NCBI GenBank assembly: GCA_018823175.1
Contig: JAHJIY010000027.1
Coordinates: 62,001 to 126,000 of the forward strand
Length of the DNA stretch: 64,000 nucleotides
Direction of reading: 5' to 3'
Origin: Pseudomonadota bacterium
GTDB taxonomy: Bacteria; Desulfobacterota; Desulfobulbia; Desulfobulbales; JAHJIY01
Under the pieces are notes generated by a model. The model made no database searches, was not told the DNA's origin, and saw only the letters and a program-made list of their open reading frames with translations. Both the position numbers and the translations under genes were made by a program. Numbering within the stretch: position 1 is the stretch's first letter; every line of letters starts with the position of its first letter. Below, in pieces: positions 52,686 to 61,635 of the stretch.

Positions 52686-53612
52686 ATGTGGCATATGTAT
52701 CTTCCCATCGCGGGAAACAGCGTAAATATTGTAACGATTTTCGGGATGGGGGGCTTTGTCGGTCTTCTGTCCGGAATTTTCGGAGTTGGGGGGGGCTTTC
52801 TCTTGACCCCTTTGCTGATTATGTTCGGTATCCCACCGACCGTGGCGGCAGCTTCCGACTCCAATCAGATTGTCGGCGCCTCAACTTCAGGCACCCTGGC
52901 CCATTGGCGCCTGGGTAATGTCGATTTCAAAATGGGCTTATTGCTGCTGATCGGCGGTATCATCGGCGGCACCCTGGGGGTTCAGGTGATCAAGGTCCTG
53001 CGGGCCATGGGCAATGCCGATTTCCTGATCAACATCACCTATGTTTTAATGTTGGGCGGGGTTGGCGCCTATATGTTTATTGAAGGCATTCAGAGCTTCA
53101 AGAACAAGGACAAGGTTGTCGATACCCAGAGCACCAAGAAAGAATCTGTTTATGCCAAGATGCTCAATAGTCTGCCTCTGCAGAGCAAGTTTGAAAAATC
53201 CCGGGTCGAAATCTCAATGATTCTGCCCCTGTTTTTTGGCACCCTGGTAGGTGTACTCGCTGCGATCATGGGTGTTGGTGGCGGTTTTATTATGGTACCG
53301 GTTATGGTTTACCTTTTGAGAATGCCGATGCATGTTGTGGTAGGCACCAGCCTTTTTCAAATTCTTTTTACCTGTATCAACGTTACGGTAATGCAAGCTT
53401 ACAGCAATCATACCGTGGATTTTGTTCTGGCCTTGCTGCTGATGCTTGGCTCAGCAATCGGAGTTCAGATTGGATCTAAAATTGGCAAAAAACTCCATGG
53501 TGATCAGTTGAAAATTTTTCTTGCCGCCCTGGTTCTTTTGGTCTGTGTCAAGATGCTCGTTGGCCTGCTGATGGCACCCGACATCATGATCGCTCTGGCT
53601 GGAGGACATTGA
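52686..53612 (+). CDS. TauE/SafE family anion exporter
   Basis: This 308-residue protein has 7-8 membrane segments and two internal repeats: GLLSGIFGVGGGFLLTPLLIMFGI (about 22-45) and GVLAAIMGVGGGFIMVPVMVYLL (about 183-205). A charged loop between the halves is near 130-160. GGAGG lies just before the ATG. The sigma-54 promoter at 52551 should drive it. The next gene encodes a TIGR02186-type protein, a frequent neighbour of TauE proteins. The substrate (sulfite, organic sulfonate or other anion) cannot be told from sequence. Confidence 0.88.
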   Translation: MWHMYLPIAGNSVNIVTIFGMGGFVGLLSGIFGVGGGFLLTPLLIMFGIPPTVAAASDSNQIVGASTSGTLAHWRLGNVDFKMGLLLLIGGIIGGTLGVQVIKVLRAMGNADFLINITYVLMLGGVGAYMFIEGIQSFKNKDKVVDTQSTKKESVYAKMLNSLPLQSKFEKSRVEISMILPLFFGTLVGVLAAIMGVGGGFIMVPVMVYLLRMPMHVVVGTSLFQILFTCINVTVMQAYSNHTVDFVLALLLMLGSAIGVQIGSKIGKKLHGDQLKIFLAALVLLVCVKMLVGLLMAPDIMIALAGGH

Positions 53613-53613
53613 G

Positions 53614-54384
53614 ATGATTAAAAATATACTTATAACCATATCATTAGTTCTGACGGCTCTAATCTCTCTGCCCCAGACAGGTTCTGCTGCTGAGATTTCT
53701 TTGAATATCGCGCCAACGACCGTTGAGATTACCACCTTCTATAATGGCAGTACCATAGAGGTGAAGGGAGATGTCGCGGCCGATGCCGAGGTGCTGGTTC
53801 TGGTCAGCGGTAGTGGTGAAGAACTACATGTTAAGAAAAAGGGCAAAGTTGGCGGACTGTTCTGGATGAACGTTGGCGACATGACCTTTGAGAATGTCCC
53901 TCGCGTCTACATGATTTACACCGGCAAGGAGCTGGCTGATAAACTCGAGAACAAATCAATGGGTCTTGGTTTTAATGCCCTTGAGGGGGTAGTGGAAATC
54001 AAGCCGGAAAGTGAAGATAACAGCTTCTACTTTAAAGAATTTGTTCGTCTGAAGGAGAGTCAGGGACTGTACAGCAAAAGTGGTGAAGCTGTCACCTATG
54101 GTGCCACCAGTAACGGTGTCAGATCTTTTCAGGCTACTCTGACCATTCCGCCCCAGATGAAACAGGATTCATACACGGTTGCCGCATATGCCGTTAAAGA
54201 CAACCATGTCCTGGCTAATTCCACCGCCAAGCTCGAATTGAAGATGGTCAGCTTTCCCGCCCAGTTGTCCCGTCTGGCCTTTAACCATTCCCTGATGTAT
54301 GGGATAATGGCAGTAATTATTGCAATTCTTGCCGGCCTGATTATCAGTGCGATTTTCAAGAGCAAGGGTGACGGAGCCCATTAA
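53614..54384 (+). CDS. TIGR02186 / Alph_Pro_TM-type exported protein with C-terminal membrane anchor
   Basis: This 256-residue protein has a signal peptide (cleavage near GSAAE, about 27), an extracytoplasmic beta-rich domain (TTFYNGSTIEVKGDVAADAEVLVLVSG, GGLFWMNVGDMTFENVPRVYMIY) and one membrane helix near the C-terminus (about 228-248). The pattern fits the TIGR02186 family, which usually sits beside TauE/SafE exporters. One base separates it from the TauE stop. It is probably a periplasmic partner of the exporter. Confidence 0.8.
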   Translation: MIKNILITISLVLTALISLPQTGSAAEISLNIAPTTVEITTFYNGSTIEVKGDVAADAEVLVLVSGSGEELHVKKKGKVGGLFWMNVGDMTFENVPRVYMIYTGKELADKLENKSMGLGFNALEGVVEIKPESEDNSFYFKEFVRLKESQGLYSKSGEAVTYGATSNGVRSFQATLTIPPQMKQDSYTVAAYAVKDNHVLANSTAKLELKMVSFPAQLSRLAFNHSLMYGIMAVIIAILAGLIISAIFKSKGDGAH

Positions 54385-54409
54385 TATCTAGTTGTAACAA
54401 AAATAACCT

Positions 54410-54441
54410 GGGTGGTTCAGGGGCCAAATCCTGAACCACCC
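54410..54441 (+). terminator. Perfect 12-bp hairpin after the TauE/TIGR02186 pair
   Basis: GGGTGGTTCAGG (54410-54421) pairs with CCTGAACCACCC (54430-54441) around an 8-base loop. No T-run follows, so it may be a partial terminator or a processing site before the next gene 35 bases on. Confidence 0.55.
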
Positions 54442-54476
54442 TCCCCGAACAGAAAAGGCAATAGAGTAGAGAAACA

Positions 54477-57059
54477 ATGATGATGCAAAGATTTTCAGAT
54501 TGGATAAAGCAGAGAATTCCGGGTTATACCCGGCGTAGTACCACTCTGCCGTTCTCGATGCTGTTCTCGAGATTCCAGGAGATCCTTGCCCTGAACAATC
54601 AGGTGCTGGAGACTATTGCCGGCGCCAATGACAAGTTGAGCGGAGACTACGTCTTTGACCAACATTATATCCACGTTACCTGTGGACAATTGATAGAAAT
54701 GGTCCAGAAACTGATTAATAATCTGGACGTAATTGCCCCGGGCAAATACCCGGACCTGAATAGAAGCTTCCAGGAAATTGAGAGTGAAATAAGAGCGACT
54801 CTCGCCGGAAAGATGCATGGCCCCGAGTCTGAGTTTGTTATCCCCTATAAGATGATTACCAAAGATTTAAGTGAAACGGTTGGGGGTAAAAATGCGAATC
54901 TGGGTGAACTGAAAACCTATCTCGGCACCACCATTCCCAACGGATTTGCGATCAGCTGCAGCGCCTTCTGGGCCTTTATGGAATATAACGGCCTGGAACC
55001 CTATATTAAGAAAATTACCGATGCCTGGCTTGATGGCTCCCTGGAGCTTGAGCCGGCCTCGAAACAGATAACTGAAAAAATTCTGGCGGGCCGGTTGCCG
55101 GCTCGTCTGGAAAAAGAGCTGGCCAAAGCGATATCGAACCTGGCCGGCAACTCAAAAGAAAGAGATCTTTTCCTGGCGGTACGTAGTAGCGCCCTGGGTG
55201 AAGACAGTAAACTGACTTTTGCCGGTCAGTACCTGAGTCTGATTAATGAACCAGCTGCCAACCTGCGCAAAGCCTACATCATGGTTCTGGCCAGCGCCTA
55301 CAGTAGCACCGCGATGGAATATCGGCGCCGCAAAGGATTCAAGGAGGTAGAAGTTGCGATGGCGGTTGCCTGCCAGAAGATGGCAAAACCGAAGGCCAGT
55401 GGGGTTATGTATACCCTTGACCCGCTCAACCCGGAAAAGGACACCATGTTATTGAGCGCCACCTGGGGTCTTGGTGGACCGGTAGTTTCCGGGCGCGCCA
55501 CTGCGGATCATTTTGTGGTAGACCGGACTTCACCCCATCGTGGCCTGGAAGTGAAGGTGGTTCGGAAGGAATCAATGCTGACCGGACTTCCTCAAGGCGG
55601 TACGGGTCTTAGACCTGTAGAAGAAGAACTGCAGACCAGCCCTGCTCTTAATAATGGCCAGATCACCCGCCTGGCGGCAACCGGTCTGGCCATCGAAAAA
55701 TACTTCAACCGACCGCAGGATATTGAATTCGCGGTTAGTGAAACGGGTGAAATCACCATCCTTCAGAGCCGGCAGCTCACGGTGCGACCCCATAAAACTC
55801 CCCATGCCGCTGAACTTGCCGACTTATCGGCCAGGTATCCGGTAATTTTCCGGGATCGGGGTGTCATCGCCCAGCGCGGCATTGCCAGTGGTCCGGTTTT
55901 TCTGGTCAGGAATGAAGATGATTTAAAGGATTTTCCGGTCGGCTCAATTCTGGTCACCAGGTTGGCTTCACCGCTTCTGGCCAAGGTGATAATGAAAGCC
56001 TCCGCAATTATTACCGACGTTGGTTCGGCCACCGGCCATCTGGCTACCATTGCCCGGGAATTTAGGGTTCCGGCCCTGTTTGATACCGGGATCGGCACGA
56101 CGGAACTTAGCCAGGGCCGGGAGATCACCCTCGATGCTGAAGAAAATGTGATCTACCAGGGAGTGGTCAAAGAGTTGTGTTATTACAATCTGGTCGAGGA
56201 TAGTATCGAGGAAACCTTTGAATATCGGCTGTTGCGCCGAGTTCTCAAAAAGATAGAACCACTGCGGCTGCTTGATCCCTCGGAGCAGAATTTTACCGCC
56301 CGGAATTGCCGAAGTCTCCACGACATTACCCGCTTCATCCATGAAAAAGCGGTGGATGCGCTTATTGATCTTAATTACTACCAACATCATGATCTTAAGA
56401 CGATGGCCGGTAAATTAAAGTGGGACATTCCGCTTGATCTGGTCATGATCGATATCGGTGGCGGTCTCTGCAAACCGACCGCCCAACCGGCAGTGATTGT
56501 GCCGGAAGATATCTGTTCGGTGCCGATGCAGTCCTTGCTCAAGGGTTTGAAGCACCCCGGCGCCTGGGACAATGAACCGATGTCGGTTGATTTCGGCAGC
56601 TTCATGTCCAGTCTGACCAGAACCAGTCCGGCCGAACTTTCCAGTCCCCGCCAGATCGGCCAGAACCTGGCGGTGATCTCCAAAGAATATGCCAATGTAA
56701 GTTTACGCCTCGGTTATCACTTTACGATGATCGATTCATATATAAGCGCCAATCTCAATGACAATTACGCCTATTTCCGCTTTTTTGGCGGGGTCACCGA
56801 TTTAAACCGTCGGTCGCGCCGGGCAAAGTTTCTCGGAGAGGTCCTGGCACACTACGATTTTCGGGTTGAACTGCATGGTGATCTTGTGGTGGCCCGACTA
56901 AAAAAACTCGACGAGCACAGCATGCGGCAGCGGCTGTATCTGCTCGGCCTTCTGGTCGGCTTTACCCGACAGCTGGATGTAAAAATGATCAGCGAAGGGC
57001 AGGTCGATGTGTATGTCAAAAAACTTAAAAACTTATTGGAGGAAAACCATGAGCAATAA
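54477..57059 (+). CDS. PEP-synthase-like ATP-grasp/phosphohistidine protein with a novel C-terminal domain, paralogue 2
   Basis: The 860 residues share the architecture of the protein at 46125: N-terminal helical region, ATP-grasp domain (VGGKNANLGELKTY, VRSSALGEDSKLTFAGQY, QDIEFAVSETGE), phosphohistidine domain (ITDVGSATGHLATIAREFRVPA, H521) and the same distinctive C-terminal domain (CRSLHDITRFIHEKAV, NVSLRLGYHFTMIDSYISA, YDFRVELHGDLVVARL). There is no PEP-binding barrel. It follows the second TauE operon; its last 11 bases overlap a receiver gene. Substrate unknown. The ATP-binding motif GGKNANLGEL is better preserved than in paralogue 1. Confidence 0.8.
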   Translation: MMMQRFSDWIKQRIPGYTRRSTTLPFSMLFSRFQEILALNNQVLETIAGANDKLSGDYVFDQHYIHVTCGQLIEMVQKLINNLDVIAPGKYPDLNRSFQEIESEIRATLAGKMHGPESEFVIPYKMITKDLSETVGGKNANLGELKTYLGTTIPNGFAISCSAFWAFMEYNGLEPYIKKITDAWLDGSLELEPASKQITEKILAGRLPARLEKELAKAISNLAGNSKERDLFLAVRSSALGEDSKLTFAGQYLSLINEPAANLRKAYIMVLASAYSSTAMEYRRRKGFKEVEVAMAVACQKMAKPKASGVMYTLDPLNPEKDTMLLSATWGLGGPVVSGRATADHFVVDRTSPHRGLEVKVVRKESMLTGLPQGGTGLRPVEEELQTSPALNNGQITRLAATGLAIEKYFNRPQDIEFAVSETGEITILQSRQLTVRPHKTPHAAELADLSARYPVIFRDRGVIAQRGIASGPVFLVRNEDDLKDFPVGSILVTRLASPLLAKVIMKASAIITDVGSATGHLATIAREFRVPALFDTGIGTTELSQGREITLDAEENVIYQGVVKELCYYNLVEDSIEETFEYRLLRRVLKKIEPLRLLDPSEQNFTARNCRSLHDITRFIHEKAVDALIDLNYYQHHDLKTMAGKLKWDIPLDLVMIDIGGGLCKPTAQPAVIVPEDICSVPMQSLLKGLKHPGAWDNEPMSVDFGSFMSSLTRTSPAELSSPRQIGQNLAVISKEYANVSLRLGYHFTMIDSYISANLNDNYAYFRFFGGVTDLNRRSRRAKFLGEVLAHYDFRVELHGDLVVARLKKLDEHSMRQRLYLLGLLVGFTRQLDVKMISEGQVDVYVKKLKNLLEENHEQ

Positions 57060-57435
57060 TAAACAAACCAACATCCTGATCCTCGACGACGAACCAATCG
57101 TCGGCAAACGACTAAAACCATCCCTGGAGAAAAAAGGCTACCTGGTGGAAACCTTTACTGAAAGTCTCGAGGCGTTAAAACGGATCAGGGAACATAATTT
57201 CGATATCGTAATTACCGATCTGAAGATGGAAGGAATCGACGGCATGCAATTTCTTTCCGAGGTTAAAGAACGATCACCCCGGACCGAGGTGATTGTTATC
57301 ACCGGTTTTGCCACCATGGAAACCGCCAAGGAATCATTCCAGAAAGGGGTGTTCGATTTCCTGGCCAAACCTTTCAAACTTGGCGAAATCACTGAGGTCA
57401 TCCGAAAGGCTGAGAGTAAACAACAGAACATATAA
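57049..57435 (+). CDS. Response regulator receiver protein
   Basis: ATG 57049 (TTGGAGGAAAA upstream) gives 128 residues. It is receiver only: LDDEP, phosphoacceptor Asp in VITDLKMEGIDGMQ, TGFATM, Lys in AKPFKLGE. The 11-base overlap with the ATP-grasp paralogue couples their translation, as in the first copy where a receiver gene also follows. Confidence 0.87.
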   Translation: MSNNKQTNILILDDEPIVGKRLKPSLEKKGYLVETFTESLEALKRIREHNFDIVITDLKMEGIDGMQFLSEVKERSPRTEVIVITGFATMETAKESFQKGVFDFLAKPFKLGEITEVIRKAESKQQNI

Positions 57436-57476
57436 TAATCCGTCACCGACGGTTCAGAGGAATTGAGGTAATAACC

Positions 57477-58274
57477 ATGATTAAAACTCTCGTTGATTTA
57501 AATGAAAACCTGGCATCAAGTATTGCCCTCAGATACGCGTCCCATCTTAGTAAACTTGTCGAATTGCAGATGCAGATCATTCATGTGGAAGAAGTTGACC
57601 ATGAGCAGCGGGCCGGTGGTTCAGGCTGGGTACGGAAAACCTGGGAAAGAGGGGTCAAGGACGCGGGTGCGGCCGCCATCAGCCGACTGCTGAAAACCGA
57701 AAAAGTTGATTGCACCTTCGCGGTCGCTCCGCGGATCGGGATCGGCGATCATGACTCTGAGATCCTGGAAGAGCTTATTGTCTCCGGTCATGAACTGTTC
57801 ATCGAAGGAATTATCAGTACATCGAAGATTGGCGATTTTTACAAACTGATCACCAACAAACTCTTTAGCAAAGCACCATGTCCAATGTTGATCGTTAAAA
57901 ACCTGATTATCAATAACAAAGTGACCCTGATCTGCGGCGATGGAGTTGATCACCAGAGCATGATCACCCAATTCAGCAAAATTTTTCGGGGCGCTAAACT
58001 GGACCTGGAACTGATCTATTACAAATTTCAGGAAAGTAAAGAGTTGCTTTTTCTGGACAAAAGTGAGGCCGGCAGTGTGTTGACCGAAGCAGAGACCATT
58101 CTTGCAGCGGCCGGACTGATGGTTGGCAACAGCACAGTGGTCTGCGGCTCGCCGGAACAGGGCGGGGATTATCTTGGCAATTGCGGGTTGGTCGTTTCGA
58201 CCTTTCCGACCAGAAAAGGCCCTCGCATGGAGCTCCTGGCCAATTCCCCGGCGCCGCTCTTGCTTTGCAGATAA
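57477..58274 (+). CDS. Universal stress protein-like protein (tandem domains, divergent)
   Basis: This 265-residue soluble protein has two alpha/beta halves of the UspA type: the first starts IKTLVDLNENLASSIALRYASHL and ends CPMLIVKN; the second contains VTLICGDGVDHQSM and ends APLLLCR. The nucleotide-binding glycine motif is not well preserved. It is the first of three genes (with 58310 and 59268) that look like a stress/transport operon. Assignment rests on fold pattern and context. Confidence 0.65.
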   Translation: MIKTLVDLNENLASSIALRYASHLSKLVELQMQIIHVEEVDHEQRAGGSGWVRKTWERGVKDAGAAAISRLLKTEKVDCTFAVAPRIGIGDHDSEILEELIVSGHELFIEGIISTSKIGDFYKLITNKLFSKAPCPMLIVKNLIINNKVTLICGDGVDHQSMITQFSKIFRGAKLDLELIYYKFQESKELLFLDKSEAGSVLTEAETILAAAGLMVGNSTVVCGSPEQGGDYLGNCGLVVSTFPTRKGPRMELLANSPAPLLLCR

Positions 58275-58309
58275 AATAAAATTTAGAACTAAGTTCGGGA
58301 GGACTTATC

Positions 58310-59164
58310 ATGAGAATATTAGTTGCAATGGACACCAATAAATATAGCGCCGAAATCATTAGTGACGTAACTCAACTGGCGGCCAATACCTGGGCCGATA
58401 TTACCTTGCTGGCCGTACAAGCCGGTGGCGGTAATGACCAACCCGACCCGGACCTGGTCAAGGCGCTCAGTCAAAATCAGCAAAACTTTTTCGGCCAATT
58501 CCAGGCAGGGGAACTGCCCCACGGGGAAGCTGATCCGCAAAGATTTAATAAGGTTACGGCCGGAACCTGGCAGACCAGCGGCACGGGCCGCAAAGAATTC
58601 ACCCTGAAGATCAGGACCGGGGCGCCGATCAAGGAGATCCTGGCCGAGGCTACCGAACAACAATGCGACCTGATCATCCTCGGTTGCAGTAAGGACAACG
58701 GCTGTCAATGGGACACCGAAATCGACCTGCCACAGAAAATTGCCCGGGATGCAGGGTGCTCGGTGCTGGTAATCAAGGAGGGGCAGATCCCCAAAAAAAT
58801 CACTTGCTGCCTTGACCAGAATCAGGTTAGTCAAGATTCTTTAGAGATGGTCAATCAGATCGTTAACCTGCATCAAGCAGATTTGAAAATTGTCGGTCTG
58901 ACCGGTCCCAAGGGACTGCCGGGGAAAGGGGAGGTCGAAAAGAAAATGCAGGAGATCCTCCATTATTATTCGGCCCGCAAAGTCAACACCCTGATCAAGC
59001 TGGTTGACAACGAAGATCTGGAAGAATTTGTCGAGCGCGCCACCCGCGAGGGGATGATCGCCCTATGGATGGGCAAAAAATCTCTGCTGGGTAAAATATT
59101 TTCCAAAGACCTGGTCGGTAAACTGGTAGCTACCAGTAATTCTTCGGCTCTGATCTTAAGATAA
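58310..59164 (+). CDS. Universal stress protein (UspA family), tandem
   Basis: This 284-residue protein starts MRILVAMDTNKYSAEIISDVTQLA and reaches the typical Usp core IRTGAPIKEILAEATEQQCDLIILGCSKDN and CSVLVIKEGQ near residues 100-160. A second, less canonical half follows (ITCCLDQNQVSQDSLEMV, ending SSALILR). It is separated from the previous Usp-like gene by 35 bases with a GGGAGG ribosome site. Usp proteins bind nucleotides and respond to starvation or stress. Confidence 0.8.
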   Translation: MRILVAMDTNKYSAEIISDVTQLAANTWADITLLAVQAGGGNDQPDPDLVKALSQNQQNFFGQFQAGELPHGEADPQRFNKVTAGTWQTSGTGRKEFTLKIRTGAPIKEILAEATEQQCDLIILGCSKDNGCQWDTEIDLPQKIARDAGCSVLVIKEGQIPKKITCCLDQNQVSQDSLEMVNQIVNLHQADLKIVGLTGPKGLPGKGEVEKKMQEILHYYSARKVNTLIKLVDNEDLEEFVERATREGMIALWMGKKSLLGKIFSKDLVGKLVATSNSSALILR

Positions 59165-59207
59165 TTGCAACGAAGAATGAAATTTAATCACGGCTCTTAA
59201 AACCGAT

Positions 59208-59240
59208 CGCCTGCCGGCTTAATCTGATTAAGGGCAGGCG
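59208..59240 (+). terminator. Two-part hairpin between the Usp genes and the APC transporter gene
   Basis: CGCCTGCC (59208-59215) with GGCAGGCG (59233-59240), and inside it CTTAAT (59218-59223) with ATTAAG (59227-59232), form a long hairpin with a 2-base bulge. There is no T-run, so it may attenuate and not end transcription. Confidence 0.5.
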
Positions 59241-59267
59241 GTTCGGGGTTAATTTTATGGAAAAGCA

Positions 59268-61034
59268 ATGAGCAAAATCCGCAAACCCGCAAAGCTCGGG
59301 GAACTGCCGGCCACCGCGATCTGTGGGAACGATATCTCATCGTCGGTGCTCTACGTTTCAGCCCTGGCGATTATCGCCGCTGGCCAATATGCCTGGATTG
59401 CCCTGCTGATCGTCGCCGGTGTTCTGCACCTGTTTCGTAAGATCTATGGGGAAGTGGTAGGGGCGCTACCCTTGAATGGCGGGGCATACAATGCTCTGCT
59501 CAATACGACCAGCAAATCAATGGCCTCACTGGCCGCCACTCTGACTTTGCTCTCCTACATGGCAACTGCGGTAATTTCCGCTTCCGAGGCCATGCATTAC
59601 CTGCATGGGATTATCCCGGCCCTGCCGGTGATTTTCGCCACCATCTTGCTGCTCGCCATCTTTCTAGGGATCAGTATTCTCGGGATTGGTGAATCGTCAA
59701 TCGTGGCCCAGATTATCTTTATCTTTCATCTTCTGTCGCTGGTTTTACTGACCGGGGCAGTCATCATGTTTCTGTTTCACAACGGACTACAAATTTTCCA
59801 TAGCAACAATCAATTGCCATCGCCACACGGCAGTATAAAAATGGCAATATTCTGGGGTTTTGCCGCAGCGATGCTGGGGATCTCCGGATTTGAGAGCTCG
59901 GCAAATTTCGTTGAAGAACAACAGGACGGAGTCTTCCCCAAAACCTTGCGCAATATGTGGATTGTGGTCAGTATCTTCAATCCACTGATGGCTTTTCTGG
60001 CCCTGACGATTATACCGATCCCGGAAGTAAGCCTGCATGAAACCAATCTACTCTCATATATGGGCCAAATATCCGGCGGCGACTGGCTGGCCTCCCTGAT
60101 TTCCATTGATGCGGTGGTAGTCTTAAGTGGAGCGGTACTTACGGCCTATGTCGGGGTCACTGGTCTGCTTGAGCGGATGACCCTGGATCGGATCCTGCCG
60201 GGATATCTGCTGCGGAAAAACAACCGGGGCAGCTCATACCGGATCACCATTGTTTTCTTTCTGCTAAGTGTCTCTATTCTGCTGATCACCGGCGGAGCGG
60301 TAGAGGCCCTGGCCGGAGTTTACACCATCTCTTTTCTGCTGGTCATGGGCCTTTTTGGGATCGGCAATATCCTGCTCAAGGTCAAACGAGAAAAATTGCC
60401 CCGGCCGGAACGGGCCTCCTGGCTTGCGGTACTGGTTGCGATTTTAGCGGTGGCCTGCGCCCTGTGGGGTAACATCCTGAAAGAACCATTGCCGGGCGAA
60501 CCTTCCAATGTGGCGATCTTTGCCGAATATTTTATTCCGGCCATGATTTTTGTCGCGATCATGCTTAACCGCATCGCCCTGATGGATATTCTGATGCGGT
60601 TTATTGAATATCTTTTTGTGCCGATCCTTAAACTGGTAACCATAACCAACGAAGGAATCCGGACAACCATCGATCGGATCCAGGCCCAGGAGTTTGTTTT
60701 TTTCACCAGGGGCGATAATCTGTCAAATCTGAATAAAGTTCTGCTCTATATTCAGGACAATGAACATACCCGCAAAATCAAGATTGTAACGGTCAATCAG
60801 AATGGTGATAACGAAATAGCTGAAAAACTTGATAAAGATATCGAGTTTCTTGATCGCGAGTATCCGGAAATAGATATCGAGTTTGTCAGTATCAAGGGTA
60901 AGTTCGGACCTGAACTGATCCAGAAGCTTTCAAAACAGTGGCATATTCCGGTCAACTTCATGTTCATCGGCTCGCCCGGCGATCATTTCCCCTATCGGGT
61001 TGAAGAACTTGGCGGAGTCAGGTTGATCATTTAG
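59268..61034 (+). CDS. APC-superfamily permease with C-terminal Usp-like cytoplasmic domain
   Basis: This 588-residue protein starts with an APC-type helix (ATAICGNDISSSVLYVSALAI) and has 12 membrane segments to about residue 430, including GALPLNGGAYNALLN and FGIGNILLKV. The final 130 residues are soluble with an alpha/beta pattern (EFVFFTRGDNLSNLNKVLLYI, KIVTVNQNGDN, PVNFMFIGSPG), similar to regulatory Usp-like domains of some APC transporters. The substrate is probably an amino acid or amine; this is not resolved. Two Usp genes precede it. Confidence 0.82.
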   Translation: MSKIRKPAKLGELPATAICGNDISSSVLYVSALAIIAAGQYAWIALLIVAGVLHLFRKIYGEVVGALPLNGGAYNALLNTTSKSMASLAATLTLLSYMATAVISASEAMHYLHGIIPALPVIFATILLLAIFLGISILGIGESSIVAQIIFIFHLLSLVLLTGAVIMFLFHNGLQIFHSNNQLPSPHGSIKMAIFWGFAAAMLGISGFESSANFVEEQQDGVFPKTLRNMWIVVSIFNPLMAFLALTIIPIPEVSLHETNLLSYMGQISGGDWLASLISIDAVVVLSGAVLTAYVGVTGLLERMTLDRILPGYLLRKNNRGSSYRITIVFFLLSVSILLITGGAVEALAGVYTISFLLVMGLFGIGNILLKVKREKLPRPERASWLAVLVAILAVACALWGNILKEPLPGEPSNVAIFAEYFIPAMIFVAIMLNRIALMDILMRFIEYLFVPILKLVTITNEGIRTTIDRIQAQEFVFFTRGDNLSNLNKVLLYIQDNEHTRKIKIVTVNQNGDNEIAEKLDKDIEFLDREYPEIDIEFVSIKGKFGPELIQKLSKQWHIPVNFMFIGSPGDHFPYRVEELGGVRLII

Positions 61035-61111
61035 CTGCGGCTGTTCATCTGTCTAACGGAAAAATGAAATTCAGCAAACCCACTCAGAAATCATCAGCAA
61101 AAAATAAATAA

Positions 61112-61142
61112 AAGGGAACAGCGGTAAAACCGATGTTCCCTT
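61112..61142. terminator. Bidirectional terminator between convergent genes
   Basis: AAGGGAACA (61112-61120) pairs with TGTTCCCTT (61134-61142), with an inner GGT/ACC pair and A/T-rich flanks on both sides. It sits between the APC gene (+) and the membrane-protein gene (-). Confidence 0.7.
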
Positions 61143-61173
61143 AAACAAACTTATTACATTTTTTTATGTGCTA

Positions 61174-61617
61174 TCAATGTCCTACTGCCAGCAAACCGCT
61201 GGCGGCCAGGGCCAGAATAACCACTTCGGCAACAGCCATAATGCCCATTGCCTTATCCCCACGTTTAAAAAGACCAGGCGCAATTACTGAATAACAAACG
61301 ATGGTCACGCCGGACAGGATCGCAATCGGCAGAAAGTTCAGGAAATCCCCTTTACCGAGCAAAGGCATCCAGGCCCAGCCGGTGATCAGATGATCGCCAT
61401 GCAGAAAATTTTCGTTAACCGCCACCAGATACTCATGGACCGGCTGCCCCCACATACTGGCCACCTTGTCGAGCGGCACCGCCGGGGTCATGATTCCGAA
61501 AACATAGAGCGCAAAGGTAACGAACATCATCACCAGGCCGATCAACATGCCTTTTTCCAGAATATTTGCGTAGAGCACCTGCTCCTGAGTCGCTTGTAAA
61601 GTTGGTTCATTTGTCAT
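61174..61617 (-). CDS. Small membrane protein, DUF1634-like, partner of TauE
   Basis: This 147-residue protein has about four membrane segments (near 22-45, 68-80 short, 92-115 and 123-145) and a loop with WGQPVHEYLVAVNENFLHGDHLITGW. The topology and position, 18 bases after a TauE gene on the same strand, fit the DUF1634 proteins often paired with TauE/SafE exporters. Family membership is tentative. Confidence 0.7.
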   Translation of the reverse strand: MTNEPTLQATQEQVLYANILEKGMLIGLVMMFVTFALYVFGIMTPAVPLDKVASMWGQPVHEYLVAVNENFLHGDHLITGWAWMPLLGKGDFLNFLPIAILSGVTIVCYSVIAPGLFKRGDKAMGIMAVAEVVILALAASGLLAVGH

Positions 61618-61635
61618 GATAGTATCCCTCCGGTA

